NCBI RefSeq assembly: GCF_003952365.1
Contig: NZ_CP034443.1
Location: 5,015,001 to 5,079,000, forward strand
DNA: 64,000 nt
Source: Mesorhizobium sp. M9A.F.Ca.ET.002.03.1.2
Lineage (GTDB): Bacteria; Pseudomonadota; Alphaproteobacteria; Rhizobiales; Rhizobiaceae
Reading direction: 5' to 3'
The notes beneath the pieces are model-generated. The model saw only the letters and a list, made by a program, of their open reading frames with translations. It made no database searches and had not been told where the DNA came from. The translations under genes and the position numbers were made by a program. This document shows positions 54,107 through 63,695 of this stretch, piece by piece. How positions within the stretch are numbered: position 1 is the stretch's first letter; each line of letters starts with the position of its first letter.

Positions 54107-54249
54107 GGCTGGCTGTTCTGTCCCGTGCTGAAATGGTGCCCCATGACTGAAATTGCGCTTGGGGTTGGCGCGATACATAGGGACGGCACCGCCGCCTGTA
54201 AAGCGAAATGGGCCGGCTCGGAAGCCGGGCCGCAATACCCTATCCTATG

Positions 54250-56706
54250 TCAATACAACCCGCCGCCGCCAGACTGGATGGCTTGGTTGGCCTGTGGCGA
54301 CAGCGCGCCCCCGGAGGCGTTGGAGCCGTCCGCGCCCATGCCGATCACCCAATAGCTGTCGGCGGGGCCGGTGCCCGGCTTGAAGGCTTCGATAAAGGCG
54401 CCGGCGTCGTCCGGGTTGGCCCGCATGCCGGTCTTGCGATTGATGGCAATCAGCTTCATGCCTTCGGGAACCTGGAAATCGACATTGGGCGTGCCGTCCA
54501 GCGCCACCCGCATGAAGTCCTTGAAGATCGGCGCGGCGAGGCCGCCGCCGGTCGCGCCTTTGCCAAGGCCTTTCGGCTGATCATAGCCCATATACAGGCC
54601 GACAACGAGATTGGGCGTGTAGCCGATGAACCAGGTATCCTTCTCGTCGTTTGTCGTTCCGGTCTTGCCGGCGATGTGGCGGCCGAGTTCGGCGACGGTG
54701 GCGCCGGTGCCGCGCTCGACGACGCCCTCCATCATCGAAGTGATCTGATAGGCGGTCATCGGATCGAGCACCTGCTCGGAATTGTCGACCAGTTCCGGCT
54801 CAGGCTGGTTTTGCCATTCAGCCGCGTTGCAATTTTCGCAGCCGCGTTCGTCCTGCTTGAACACCGTCTTGCCGTAGCGATCCTGGATGCGGTCGATCAG
54901 CGTCGGCCTGATCGACTTGCCGCCATTGGCCATGATCGAATAGGCCGACACCATGCGCATCACCGTCGTCTCGCCCGACCCCAGCGCCATCGGCAGATAT
55001 GGCGCCAGACGATCATAGACGCCGAAGCGCTCGGCATATTCCGCAACCAGCTTCATGCCCATGTCGTTGGCAAGGCGCACCGTCATCAGATTGCGCGACC
55101 TCTCGATGCCGGACCGCAAGGTCGCCGGGCCTGCTGCCCTTCCGTCGTAGTTCTTCGGCGTCCAGGTGGTGTTACCGCTCTTGATGGTGATCGGGCCGTC
55201 CATGATCACCGAAGCCGGAGTATAGCCGTTGTCGAGAGCGGCCGCATAGACGATCGGCTTGAACGACGAACCCGGCTGCCGCATGGCCTGCGTGGCACGG
55301 TTGAATTCGGACTGCGCATAGGAGAACCCGCCGACCATGGCCAGAACGCGGCCAGTATGCGGATCCATGGCGATCATGCCGCCTCCCACCTCGGGAACCT
55401 GGCGCAGGACATAGGCCCCGTCAGTGCCTTCTTTCTTCTGTACGAAGATGACGTCGCCCGGCTTCAGCACCTCCGTCGGCGATTTGGCCTTGACCGTCTT
55501 GCCGTCGACCACATGACGCATGGCGAAGCTCATGTCCTCCCGGCTGACGGTGCCCTCGACACGATCCTTGACGAGTTCGCCCGAGATTTGCCGGGTCGGA
55601 CGAAGGCCGATGGACAGGCCGCTCGCTGAGCTGTCGAGAACGACGGCGAGCGACCATTCGGGCATGTCGTCCAGTCCCTTGACGTCGCTCAATGGCACGC
55701 CCCAGTCGCCGGATACGTCGATGGTCGTCACCGGCCCGCGATAGCCGCGCAGCGTGTCGAACTTCATCAGGCCGTTCTGCATGGCTTTGCGGGCGATGAG
55801 CTGCATATTGGGATCAAGCGTCGTACGGACGGACAGGCCGCCCTCGTAGAGCGCATTCTCGCCGTAACGCGCGCTGATCTGGCGTCGCACTTCCTCGGTG
55901 AAGTATTCGCCGGCGAACAGATAGGTGCCGGAGCGGCGCGGCTTGACGCCGAGCGGCTCGGCCTTGGCCGTAACGCCTTCTTCATGCGTGACGTAGCCGT
56001 TGTCGACCATCTGATCGATGACCCAGTTGCGGCGTTCGATGGCGCGGTCGGTATGTTTGAAGGGATGATAATTGGAGGGGCCCTTCGGCAAAGCCGCCAG
56101 ATAGGCGGCCTCCGACACGGTGAGCTCGTTCACCGCCTTGTCGAAATAGGTGAGTGCCGCGCCGGCGACGCCATAGGCACCAAGCCCGAAGAAAATCTCG
56201 TTAAGGTAGAGCTCGAGAATGCGATCCTTCGAATAGGCCTGCTCGATGCGGAAGGAGAGGATCATCTCCTTGATCTTGCGCTCGTAGGTCTGGTCCGAGG
56301 ACAACAGGAAGTTCTTCGCCACCTGCTGGGTGATCGTAGAGGCACCGACCTGGCGCTTGCCCGAGCCCAAATTCTGCAGATTGACCATAATTGCACGGCC
56401 AAGGCCGGTCATATCGATACCGGGGTGATTGTAGAAATTCTTGTCCTCGGCAGACAGGAAGGCCGCCTTGACACGATCCGGCACCGCCTGGATCGGCAAA
56501 TACAGGCGCCGCTCGCGCGCATATTCGGCCATCAGCGCGCCGTCGGACGCATGAATGCGGGTCGTCACCGGCGGCTCATACTTGGCCAGGACCTCGTAGT
56601 CGGGCAGATCCTTCGACAAGTGGCCGACATAGATCGCCACACCCGCCGCGACCAAAAGGGCCAGCGCGGTGCCGACGCCGAAGAAATAGCCAATGAGACG
56701 AATCAT
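54250..56706 (-). CDS. mrcA: Penicillin-binding protein 1A (bifunctional transglycosylase/transpeptidase)
   Basis: An 818-residue inner-membrane peptidoglycan synthase. A membrane anchor at residues 4-28 is followed by the GT51 transglycosylase domain (EDKNFYNHPGID at 87-98, GASTITQQVAKN at 121-132) and, in the C-terminal half, the transpeptidase motifs SSFKP (catalytic Ser) and KTGTT. An OB-like insert (VLKPGDVIFVQ) lies between. It lies 323 bases after amiC on the same strand; that spacer has a tandem duplication. Normal family length. Confidence 0.95.
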   Translation of the reverse strand: MIRLIGYFFGVGTALALLVAAGVAIYVGHLSKDLPDYEVLAKYEPPVTTRIHASDGALMAEYARERRLYLPIQAVPDRVKAAFLSAEDKNFYNHPGIDMTGLGRAIMVNLQNLGSGKRQVGASTITQQVAKNFLLSSDQTYERKIKEMILSFRIEQAYSKDRILELYLNEIFFGLGAYGVAGAALTYFDKAVNELTVSEAAYLAALPKGPSNYHPFKHTDRAIERRNWVIDQMVDNGYVTHEEGVTAKAEPLGVKPRRSGTYLFAGEYFTEEVRRQISARYGENALYEGGLSVRTTLDPNMQLIARKAMQNGLMKFDTLRGYRGPVTTIDVSGDWGVPLSDVKGLDDMPEWSLAVVLDSSASGLSIGLRPTRQISGELVKDRVEGTVSREDMSFAMRHVVDGKTVKAKSPTEVLKPGDVIFVQKKEGTDGAYVLRQVPEVGGGMIAMDPHTGRVLAMVGGFSYAQSEFNRATQAMRQPGSSFKPIVYAAALDNGYTPASVIMDGPITIKSGNTTWTPKNYDGRAAGPATLRSGIERSRNLMTVRLANDMGMKLVAEYAERFGVYDRLAPYLPMALGSGETTVMRMVSAYSIMANGGKSIRPTLIDRIQDRYGKTVFKQDERGCENCNAAEWQNQPEPELVDNSEQVLDPMTAYQITSMMEGVVERGTGATVAELGRHIAGKTGTTNDEKDTWFIGYTPNLVVGLYMGYDQPKGLGKGATGGGLAAPIFKDFMRVALDGTPNVDFQVPEGMKLIAINRKTGMRANPDDAGAFIEAFKPGTGPADSYWVIGMGADGSNASGGALSPQANQAIQSGGGGLY

Positions 56707-56783
56707 GCCCGCTCCAGTCCTTGGTTCGGGAATCTCCTAAAGGAAGCCGCCTTTCGCGCAAGCTTTCGAGACGATCGGAAAAT

Positions 56784-56993
56784 CGCCCATGTCCGCCACC
56801 ATGTGGGCAAAATACGGCCAGCGTGGGATTTCGGCTTCGAATGGCGGAAATAAAAGTACAAGGTGTTGTCGCCGTGCCAAGTCCTGGCTCGGGATCTCCA
56901 ACGCCCATGTCGCCACCATGTGGGCAAAATACGGCAGCGTGGGATTTCGGCTTCGAATGGCGGAAATAAAAGTACAAGGTGTTGTCGCCGTGC
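56784..56993. repeat. Tandem duplication in the leader of the PBP1A gene
   Basis: Two copies, 56784-56877 and 56902-56993, differ by only two single-base indels (TCCGCC versus TCGCC, GGCCAGC versus GGCAGC). The 24 bases between them (AGTCCTGGCTCGGGATCTCC) resemble sequence at about 56707-56727, so the original unit was about 118 bases. It lies in the 323-base region between amiC and mrcA that should hold the mrcA promoter or leader RNA. No gene is seen in it. Confidence 0.85.
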
Positions 56994-57029
56994 AACCCCT
57001 GCCTGTGGTCGTGGGCAACGGCGGGCATC

Positions 57030-58337
57030 TCAGCCTCCTGCTCCTGCTCCGGCCCTGGCTGAGACGAACAGGGCGATGGCATCCGTTATACTCTGGGCCG
57101 CCTTGCCGCGCCAATCGGCGCTGAGCAGTTGCGCCTCGTCCTTGGCGTTCGACAGATAACCGAGTTCGACCAGCACTGATGGGACATCCGGCGCCTTCAA
57201 CACCTTGAAGCTGGCCGAACGCTGCGGATTGTTGATGAGGCCGACGCTGGTGGAGAGCTTGCCGACCAAAGTGTGGGCGAAACTCATCGAGAAACTGTGC
57301 GTCTCGCGGCGGATCAGGTCGATCAGGATGTCGGTCACTTCCTTGTTGTCGTCCTTGATTTCCATGCCGGCGAATTGGTCGGAAAGGTTTTCACGGTCGG
57401 CCAGCGCCTGCGCTTCGGGGTCGGAAGCCTTGTCTGAGACCGTATAGACGGTTGCGCCACGGACGCCCTTGAGCCTGATCGTGTCGGCGTGGATCGAAAT
57501 GAGCAGATCGGCCTCGTGCTGGCGGGCAATGCGCACGCGGTCGTCGAGCCGCAGGAATTGGTCCGTCTCGCGCGTCATGAACACGTCGTATTTGCCGGCT
57601 CCGGCAAGCCTGTCGCGCAGTTCCTTGGCGAAGGCGAGCGTAACGTCCTTCTCGACCGTGCCGTTCAGGCCCTCGGCGCCGCCGTCGATGCCGCCATGGC
57701 CTGGATCGATGACGACGGTGAAGCGATGGCCTGGATTGGAGATCGGCCCGGTACCGACCCTGCCACCCTTGTCGGAGGAGACCGTCGAGCCGGTGGTCAG
57801 CGCCTGATTGGCTAGGGCGGCGTCGAATTCCCGCGCGGATGCCGCCGAGATGTCGATGGCGATGCGATAGCCGCTGCCGTCATCATTCTTGAGCACGTCG
57901 AGCCTGTCGACGGCAAACGGGCCCTTGCCGGTCAGGATCAGCCGCGATACCCCCTCGCCGAGGTCGCCGTAGCGCACGCCCCTGACCAGGCCGCGCGCCT
58001 TCACATCCTTGGCATTGATGGCGAATTTGGTGCTTGGCAGGTCAACCACCAGACGGTGGGGGCCGCGCAGCAGGAACCATCTGACGTCGGGCTCGCGGTT
58101 GAAATTCATGACGATGCGCATCTTGGTGGCGTCGCCCGCCATTTTGTAAGCCGTCGCGGCGAGCGGCGCTTCGGCAGCAAAGGAAACCGGCGGAATGGTC
58201 AGGCAAGCGGCAATCAGGAAAAGCAGACAAGCAGCGCGAAAGTTGGCAGCGCGAAAGTTGGCAGCGCGGAAGTTGGCAGCGTGGAAGAAAGCACCTCCGG
58301 CACGACCACCCTTGTCTGTGAAGGCTGCCAGTCCCAT
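57030..58337 (-). CDS. amiC: N-acetylmuramoyl-L-alanine amidase AmiC type, with AMIN domain
   Basis: A 435-residue exported amidase that splits septal peptidoglycan. A signal peptide with a long n-region (residues 1-57) is followed by an AMIN domain (MRIVMNFNREPDVRWFLLRGPHRLVVDLP) that targets the septum and an Amidase_3 catalytic domain with zinc ligands in IDPGHGGIDGGAEG, VEKDVTL and SIHADT, and a late VLVELGYLSN. ATG 58337 is chosen because it leaves one signal peptide; a frame from 58457 would add 40 residues. The n-region contains a (NFRAA) repeat encoded by 15-bp units. Confidence 0.9.
   Translation of the reverse strand: MGLAAFTDKGGRAGGAFFHAANFRAANFRAANFRAACLLFLIAACLTIPPVSFAAEAPLAATAYKMAGDATKMRIVMNFNREPDVRWFLLRGPHRLVVDLPSTKFAINAKDVKARGLVRGVRYGDLGEGVSRLILTGKGPFAVDRLDVLKNDDGSGYRIAIDISAASAREFDAALANQALTTGSTVSSDKGGRVGTGPISNPGHRFTVVIDPGHGGIDGGAEGLNGTVEKDVTLAFAKELRDRLAGAGKYDVFMTRETDQFLRLDDRVRIARQHEADLLISIHADTIRLKGVRGATVYTVSDKASDPEAQALADRENLSDQFAGMEIKDDNKEVTDILIDLIRRETHSFSMSFAHTLVGKLSTSVGLINNPQRSASFKVLKAPDVPSVLVELGYLSNAKDEAQLLSADWRGKAAQSITDAIALFVSARAGAGAGG
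58231..58287. repeat. 15-bp tandem repeat in the AmiC signal-peptide region
   Basis: The unit GCAGCGCGAAAGTTG occurs at 58231-58245, 58246-58260 and, with one change, 58261-58275, then partly at 58276-58287. On the minus strand it encodes repeated NFRAA just before the hydrophobic core of the signal peptide. Copy number can change without a frameshift. Confidence 0.85.
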
Positions 58338-58997
58338 TCTATTCCAGTCGCTCCGGGTTTGGCGCCATGCGCCCAGTCTTGTTTGTCGGAGTGTCGGCGT
58401 CTTGCCGAAGTGGCCGCGAACTCGATTAACGATTGGTATCCAGAGAAGGTTAACCAAGCCTTTTCACGCAAGGGTTAAAGCTGTGCTGCCGTTGCGGAAC
58501 TGCTTTTTGCCGGCATCGGAATCGGGGTTGCCTTCCAACCCGCCAAATCATAAAAGCGATGGTGGATCACTGCAATCCTGGAACCGTCCTTCTCCGCAGC
58601 CTCCTGCTACAGGTCAGATGAACGACGGATCCTTTCGCCTCAGGCGAAAAAGGTATCAGGTGATCGCGACGATTTTCGCAGGTGCGAGCCCGTGGCGGGG
58701 GAATCGCCTGCGTGAGGAAACGGCCGGGATTGTCCCGCGCCGGCTCTGTACGAGCAAACAAGCTGGTCCGGTTTTCCCGGGCTTTGGTTCAAAAGGTTCT
58801 GCTGGTTACGATGGCTTCAAGCGCAATCATGGAAAGGTCCGCAGCAAACCGCGCCATTATGGCTGCGGGCGGCACCGTCATGACGCTCAGGCAGCGGCCG
58901 GCGGACGTTCAGATGTCCGGCACCCATGTTCATCCGCAGCGGCGGGCCTTGCCCCGCAAGCTGCGACCGATGACGGCTGCCGGAGGGAAACGAAATA
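58338..58997 (+). promoter_or_regulatory. Divergent region and long leader of rne
   Basis: About 660 bases between amiC and rne without a convincing gene. RNase E controls its own level through a long 5' leader in E. coli; the length here would permit the same. A 7-bp hairpin, TTTCGCC-TCA-GGCGAAA, lies at 58633-58649. The amiC promoter must also be here. I could not identify -35/-10 boxes with confidence. Confidence 0.45.
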
Positions 58998-61941
58998 ATG
59001 CCCAACAAGATGCTGATAGACGCCTCCCACCCGGAGGAGACACGTGTTGTCGTCGTTCGCGGTAACCGTATTGAAGAATTCGACTTTGAATCCCAGGACA
59101 AGAAGCAGCTCAAAGGAAATATCTACCTCGCCCGCGTAACCCGCGTCGAACCCTCCCTTCAGGCAGCCTTTGTCGAATATGGCGGCAACCGTCACGGTTT
59201 TCTCGCCTTCAGTGAAATTCACCCCGACTACTACCAGATTCCGGTCGCCGACCGTCAGGCGCTGCTGCGCGCGGAAGCGCAGGAAGCTGAAGACGAGGAC
59301 GGCGAGGACGGCGAAGGCGACGACCGCCAGAGTCGCGATCGCGGGCGGCGCGGACGCCGGCGCGGCGGTAAGAGCCGCGATCGAGGCGAGCACAAGCGCG
59401 ATGCAGGTGCGGTCGACTCTGCCGAATCCGATGAGGGCGGCGAACACAACGAGAACGGCGAGGACGCGATCACGGAGAGCGTCGATGCCGTTTCCGAAAC
59501 TGTGGACATGGCGGCCGAGACTTCGGAACGTCGCGAGGATGTCGCCAGCCACGAGGATGTTGCCAGTAACGATGAGACCGGTGACGGCGAGACTGATAAC
59601 GGTGAGGCTGGGCCTTCCGAAGGCGGACCCAATTCGATCGCCACCAGCATCGATGCGGATGTGATTTCCGAAGCGGTGCCGCAGGCGGAGCAGGCCGGCG
59701 ACGCTACGTCCACCGACAATGATCGCGGCATGCTGGAAGAGGTGCAGTCCTCGCATTCCGACGACCATGAGGTCGAATCGGTCGGCGCCGAGGATGCGCT
59801 GGAAGAAGCGCGCAACCGCCGCAAGCCGATGCGCCGCCAATACAAGATCCAGGAAGTGATCAAGCGCCGGCAGATCCTTCTGGTGCAGGTCGTGAAGGAA
59901 GAGCGCGGCAACAAGGGCGCGGCGCTCACCACCTACCTGTCGCTTGCCGGCCGCTATTCGGTGCTGATGCCCAACACGGCGCGCGGCGGCGGCATTTCGC
60001 GCAAGATCACCAACGCACAGGACCGCAAGCGGCTGAAGGAGGTCGTCGCCGATCTCGAAGTGCCGCAGGGCATGGGCGTCATCCTGCGCACGGCCGGCGA
60101 GAGCCGCACCAAGGCCGAGATCAAGCGCGACTACGAATACCTGATGCGGCTTTGGGAAAACGTCCGCAATCTGACGCTGGAATCCACGGCCCCTGCCCTG
60201 GTCTACGAGGAAGGCAGCCTGATCAAGCGCTCGGTGCGCGACCTCTACAACAAGGACATCGACGAGATCCTGGTCTCCGGCGAAGAGGGCTACCGCGAGG
60301 CCAAGGACTTCATGCGCATGCTGATGCCGAGCCACGCCAAGGTCGTGCAGCCGTTCCGCGACACGACGCCGATCTTCGTGCGCAATGGCATCGAGGCGCA
60401 GCTCGACCGCATGCTGCAGCCGCAGGTGACGCTGAAGAGCGGCGGCTACATCATCATCAACCAGACCGAAGCGCTGGTCGCCATCGACGTCAATTCGGGC
60501 CGCTCCACCAAGGAGCACTCGATTGAAGACACGGCGCTCCACACCAATCTGGAAGCGGCCGAGGAAGTCGCACGGCAGCTGAGGCTGCGCGATCTCGCCG
60601 GCCTGATCGTCATCGACTTCATCGACATGGAGGAAAACCGCAACAACCGCTCGGTCGAGAAGCGGCTGAAGGATCACCTCAAGAACGATCGCGCCCGCAT
60701 CCAGGTCGGCCGCATCTCGCATTTCGGCCTGATGGAGATGTCGCGCCAGCGCATCCGCGCCAGCGTGCTGGAATCGACGATGAAGCCTTGCCCGCATTGC
60801 GGCGGCACCGGCCATGTGCGCTCCGATTCGTCTGTCGCGCTGATGGTGGTGCGGGCGATCGAGGAATTCCTGCTCAAGGATTCGCGCAGTCACATCACGG
60901 TGCGGACGCCGGCGGCGACCGCGCTCTATGTGCTCAACCACAAGCGTGGCACGCTGGTGGAGCTCGAAAGCCGCTTCGGCCTGACCGTCACCGTCGAAGC
61001 CGACGACACGGTCGGCGCCCAGCATTATGCGATCTTCCGCGGCGCGCTGGCGGAAAAGCCGGAAGGCTTTGTCGAGACACGGATGATACGCATGTCGGCG
61101 GAAGAGCCCGAAGGGAACGCCGAGGAGGGAAGACGAAGCCGCTGCAGAAACGGAGCAGCCGCGCCCCGGCCAGCAGCCGCAGCAACAGCCGAGATCCGGC
61201 GAGGAAGGCGAAGGCCGCGACCGCAAGCGCCGCAAGCGCCGCAGACGGCGTGGCGGCAAGGATCGCGACCGCGAACACGGCACCCCTGTGGAAGGTGCTT
61301 ATGTCTCGGCGGCAGCGGATGGCGTTGCCGAAGCTGTGACTGAGCAAGACACTGGAGCAGACCACGAGGCGCAGGTCGGCGTCACTGAGGCGGTGGAAGC
61401 TTCGGATGACGGTCAGGGCAAGAAGCGCCGGCGCGGCAAGCGCGGCGGCAAGCGCAATCGCCGTGAAGACGGCGACGGCGTGGTCGATGCCGGCACTGCC
61501 GAGTCGGCCGACGCTTCCGAGTCGGCCGACGCTTCCGAGAGCGAAGTCCTGGAGGGTGTAGCCGTCTCCAGCGAGCCGGAGGTGGCAGCAACGCCGGTCG
61601 AAGAGCCTGTGGCCCTTGCTCCGGCCAATGACGACACGCCGAGCGTCGAGAAGCCGAAGAAGCCGCGTCGCGCCACCAAGCCGAAGAAGGCTGCGGCGGA
61701 AATCGTCGCCGAGGCGCCGGTTGCCGAGCCGGAAGCCTCTGCGGAGCCTCTCGCGGCTGTTTCGGAGGAAACAGCCGCGGCCGCCGTCGAAAAAACGCCG
61801 AAGGTCCGCCCGTCGCGACGCAAGCCTGTACCGGTAGATGCTCCGGTTGTGCCGATCGTGTCCTCGACTGTTGCCGACGAGGCAAAGACCGAGGAGAAGC
61901 CGAAGCGTGCCGGCTGGTGGCAGAAGAAAGGTTTCTTCTAA
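58998..61941 (+). CDS. rne: Ribonuclease E, with a single-base frameshift in the C-terminal tail
   Basis: Endoribonuclease that starts mRNA decay and processes rRNA and tRNA. The start MPNKMLIDASHPEETRVVVV is typical. The S1 domain is interrupted by an acidic/Arg-rich insert (about residues 95-275), normal in alphaproteobacteria. The 5'-sensor and DNase-I-like domain (INQTEALVAIDVNSGRS) and the zinc link CPHCGGTGHV are intact. After about residue 710 one extra G in a GGG run (61127-61129) shifts the frame; removing it joins EDEAAAETEQPRPGQQ, an Arg-rich stretch and the rest, to the stop at 61941, about 980 residues. As written, the tail ends at 61343 after 70 foreign residues, losing the degradosome scaffold. 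Confidence 0.9.
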
Positions 61942-61978
61942 TATTTTTAGTGGTTTAACCTGATCTCATAATCAAAAG

Positions 61979-62015
61979 AATCCCGCGCTGTCCAAAGGCG
62001 GCGCGGGATTTTCTT
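61979..62015 (+). terminator. Rho-independent terminator after rne
   Basis: AATCCCGCGC (61979-61988) and GCGCGGGATT (62001-62010) form a perfect 10-bp stem with a 12-base loop, followed by TTCTT. It lies 38 bases after the rne stop codon. Confidence 0.9.
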
Positions 62016-62106
62016 GCCTAATTTAGTCATGATCGCCTCCTTTTCAGAGGGAGAGCCACGGCCGCACACAAGCTGACTCATCGCCATCCATGGGGGTCGG
62101 CCGTGG

Positions 62107-62331
62107 TTAGTCCGTCTGCTGAGGTGCGAAGGTGGGGGTGCGCGGTTCCTCGATTTCCGGAGTGTGCCAGGCAACGCCCGGATCGAAGAATGCGGAATAC
62201 GGACTCCAACGGACGTTGGGCGCCGCTTCGACGAACGCGGCAAACATAGATGAGATAAGGAAGACATCAACCGCGATCGAACCGAGCTTGATGCGGAGCC
62301 GGTGCTGGACTAGACCGCGTTCCGCAAGCAT
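62107..62331 (-). CDS. Small hypothetical protein
   Basis: A 74-residue protein with a hydrophobic segment (LGSIAVDVFLISSMFAAFV) and a tail rich in aromatic residues and proline (NVRWSPYSAFFDPGVAWHTPEI). The codon pattern looks coding and ATG 62331 is plausible, but the ribosome-binding site is weak and I do not recognise the family. It is convergent with rne and has no partner. Confidence 0.45.
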   Translation of the reverse strand: MLAERGLVQHRLRIKLGSIAVDVFLISSMFAAFVEAAPNVRWSPYSAFFDPGVAWHTPEIEEPRTPTFAPQQTD

Positions 62332-62370
62332 ACTGCCGCCCGAATGCAGGGGACGAAAAGGAGGGCTTTT

Positions 62371-62412
62371 ATGATTGTCGTTATGAAACAACCGGCTGGG
62401 AGAGCCGGATAG
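62371..62412 (+). CDS. Possible 13-codon leader peptide upstream of rsgA
   Basis: ATG at 62371 opens a frame for MIVVMKQPAGRAG and a TAG, with AAGGAGGG 7 bases upstream, a stronger site than that of rsgA itself. A short hairpin (CCGGCT and AGCCGG) overlaps its end. It lies about 145 bases before the rsgA start. No run of one amino acid is seen, so classical attenuation is not obvious; it may be chance. Confidence 0.3.
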   Translation: MIVVMKQPAGRAG

Positions 62413-62557
62413 CGGCGCAATGACGCCTTCAGGCCGACCCTTCTGACGGGCGGCCCCTTCTTTCTCTCGGACCAGCCGAATCCCTGACGCCTCTGCCGCG
62501 CGCGGAGAGGTTTTTCTTGGTGTGTCCCTCTTCGGCGACACAAACTGGTACGAGACA

Positions 62558-63619
62558 ATGACATCACAGATATCCGAACTGGCCGATTTCGGCTGGAATT
62601 CCTTTTTCACCTCCCAACTCGACTTCGACCCTTCCGTCCCTGCCCTGCCCGTGCGGGTGATGGCGGTCCATCGCGACCGCATGCATGTGGCCGGGCCGGC
62701 CATCGACACGCTGATCCCGCCATTCGTGGAAACGCCGGACGACGAGGAATCCACCGCCACGGTCGGCGACTGGCTGCTGCTCGACGTCGGAACACTCAGG
62801 CCGAGACGCCTCCTGTGGCGGCGCAGCCTGTTCAAGCGGCGCGCCGCCGGAACCGGGCGAAAGCTCCAGCTCATCGCCGCCAATGTCGATACGCTGTTCA
62901 TCGTGTCGTCCTGCAACCAGGATTTCAGCCCGGCGCGGCTGGAACGCTATCTGGCGCTGGCGAGAGAGGCGGAAGTGACGCCGGTGATCGTGCTGACCAA
63001 GGCCGACCAGGCCGGCAATCCGCAGGATTTCGTCCGCCCGGCGGCAAGGCTCCTGCCGGGGCTGCTGGTCGAATTGGTGGATGCACGGGATCCGGAAAGC
63101 GTAGCCTGCCTGTTGCCCTGGTGCGCACGCGGCCAGACGGTCGCGCTGGTCGGCTCGTCCGGCGTCGGCAAATCGACGCTGGTGAACACCCTGACGGGCG
63201 ACGGCCGCATCGCCACGCAGGGCATCCGCGAAGACGACAACAAGGGACGGCACACGACGACCAGCCGTGCCCTGCACCGGCTTCCGGCCGGTGGTTGGCT
63301 GCTGGATACACCGGGAATGCGCGAACTTCAGCTCACCGACCTGAAGTCGGGGCTCGACGACGTGTTCGCCGACGTTGTCGCCGTTGCGCAAGGCTGCCGC
63401 TTCAGCGACTGCCGGCACCAGGCGGAGCCCGGCTGCGCGATACAGGCGGCGATCGCAACGGGAGAGCTTGAAGCGGACCGCGTCAAGCGGTGGCGAAAAC
63501 TCGCCGCGGAAGAGGCCTATAACAGCGAAAGCCTTGCCGATCGGCGCGCCCGCAGCAAAGCTTTCGGCAAAATGACCAGGAACGCCATGAACGACAAACG
63601 TGCGCGCCGCAGGGAGTGA
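62558..63619 (+). CDS. rsgA: Ribosome small subunit-dependent GTPase A
   Basis: A circularly permuted GTPase that checks maturation of the 30S subunit. The order is OB-fold N-terminal domain, then G4 motif (LTKAD), G1 motif GSSGVGKSTLVNTL, G3 motif DTPGM, and the zinc finger CRFSDCRHQAEPGC (Cys-Cys-His-Cys). With ATG 62558 it is 353 residues; a GTG at 62522 would add 12. Neither has a strong ribosome-binding site. It is transcribed alone or with a small upstream frame. Confidence 0.9.
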   Translation: MTSQISELADFGWNSFFTSQLDFDPSVPALPVRVMAVHRDRMHVAGPAIDTLIPPFVETPDDEESTATVGDWLLLDVGTLRPRRLLWRRSLFKRRAAGTGRKLQLIAANVDTLFIVSSCNQDFSPARLERYLALAREAEVTPVIVLTKADQAGNPQDFVRPAARLLPGLLVELVDARDPESVACLLPWCARGQTVALVGSSGVGKSTLVNTLTGDGRIATQGIREDDNKGRHTTTSRALHRLPAGGWLLDTPGMRELQLTDLKSGLDDVFADVVAVAQGCRFSDCRHQAEPGCAIQAAIATGELEADRVKRWRKLAAEEAYNSESLADRRARSKAFGKMTRNAMNDKRARRRE

Positions 63620-63695
63620 CGGGCGGCGCGTTCCATTCTCCCGCGCAGCCATTCGTCAGCTCTGCGGCAATTTCGGCTAATTGGAATCACAGGCT

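Noticed and set aside
56763-57124. Small open frames on both strands across the tandem repeat upstream of mrcA
   Set aside because: The two copies of the repeat differ by indels that change the frame, so no shared protein is preserved. The region is more likely regulatory.
58887-61283. A 798-codon minus-strand frame opposite rne
   Set aside because: It is antisense to the conserved RNase E domain and has no family resemblance.
62371-62412. Remnant of an aroF-type DAHP synthase
   Set aside because: Only the first six residues resemble that protein; nothing downstream continues the similarity.
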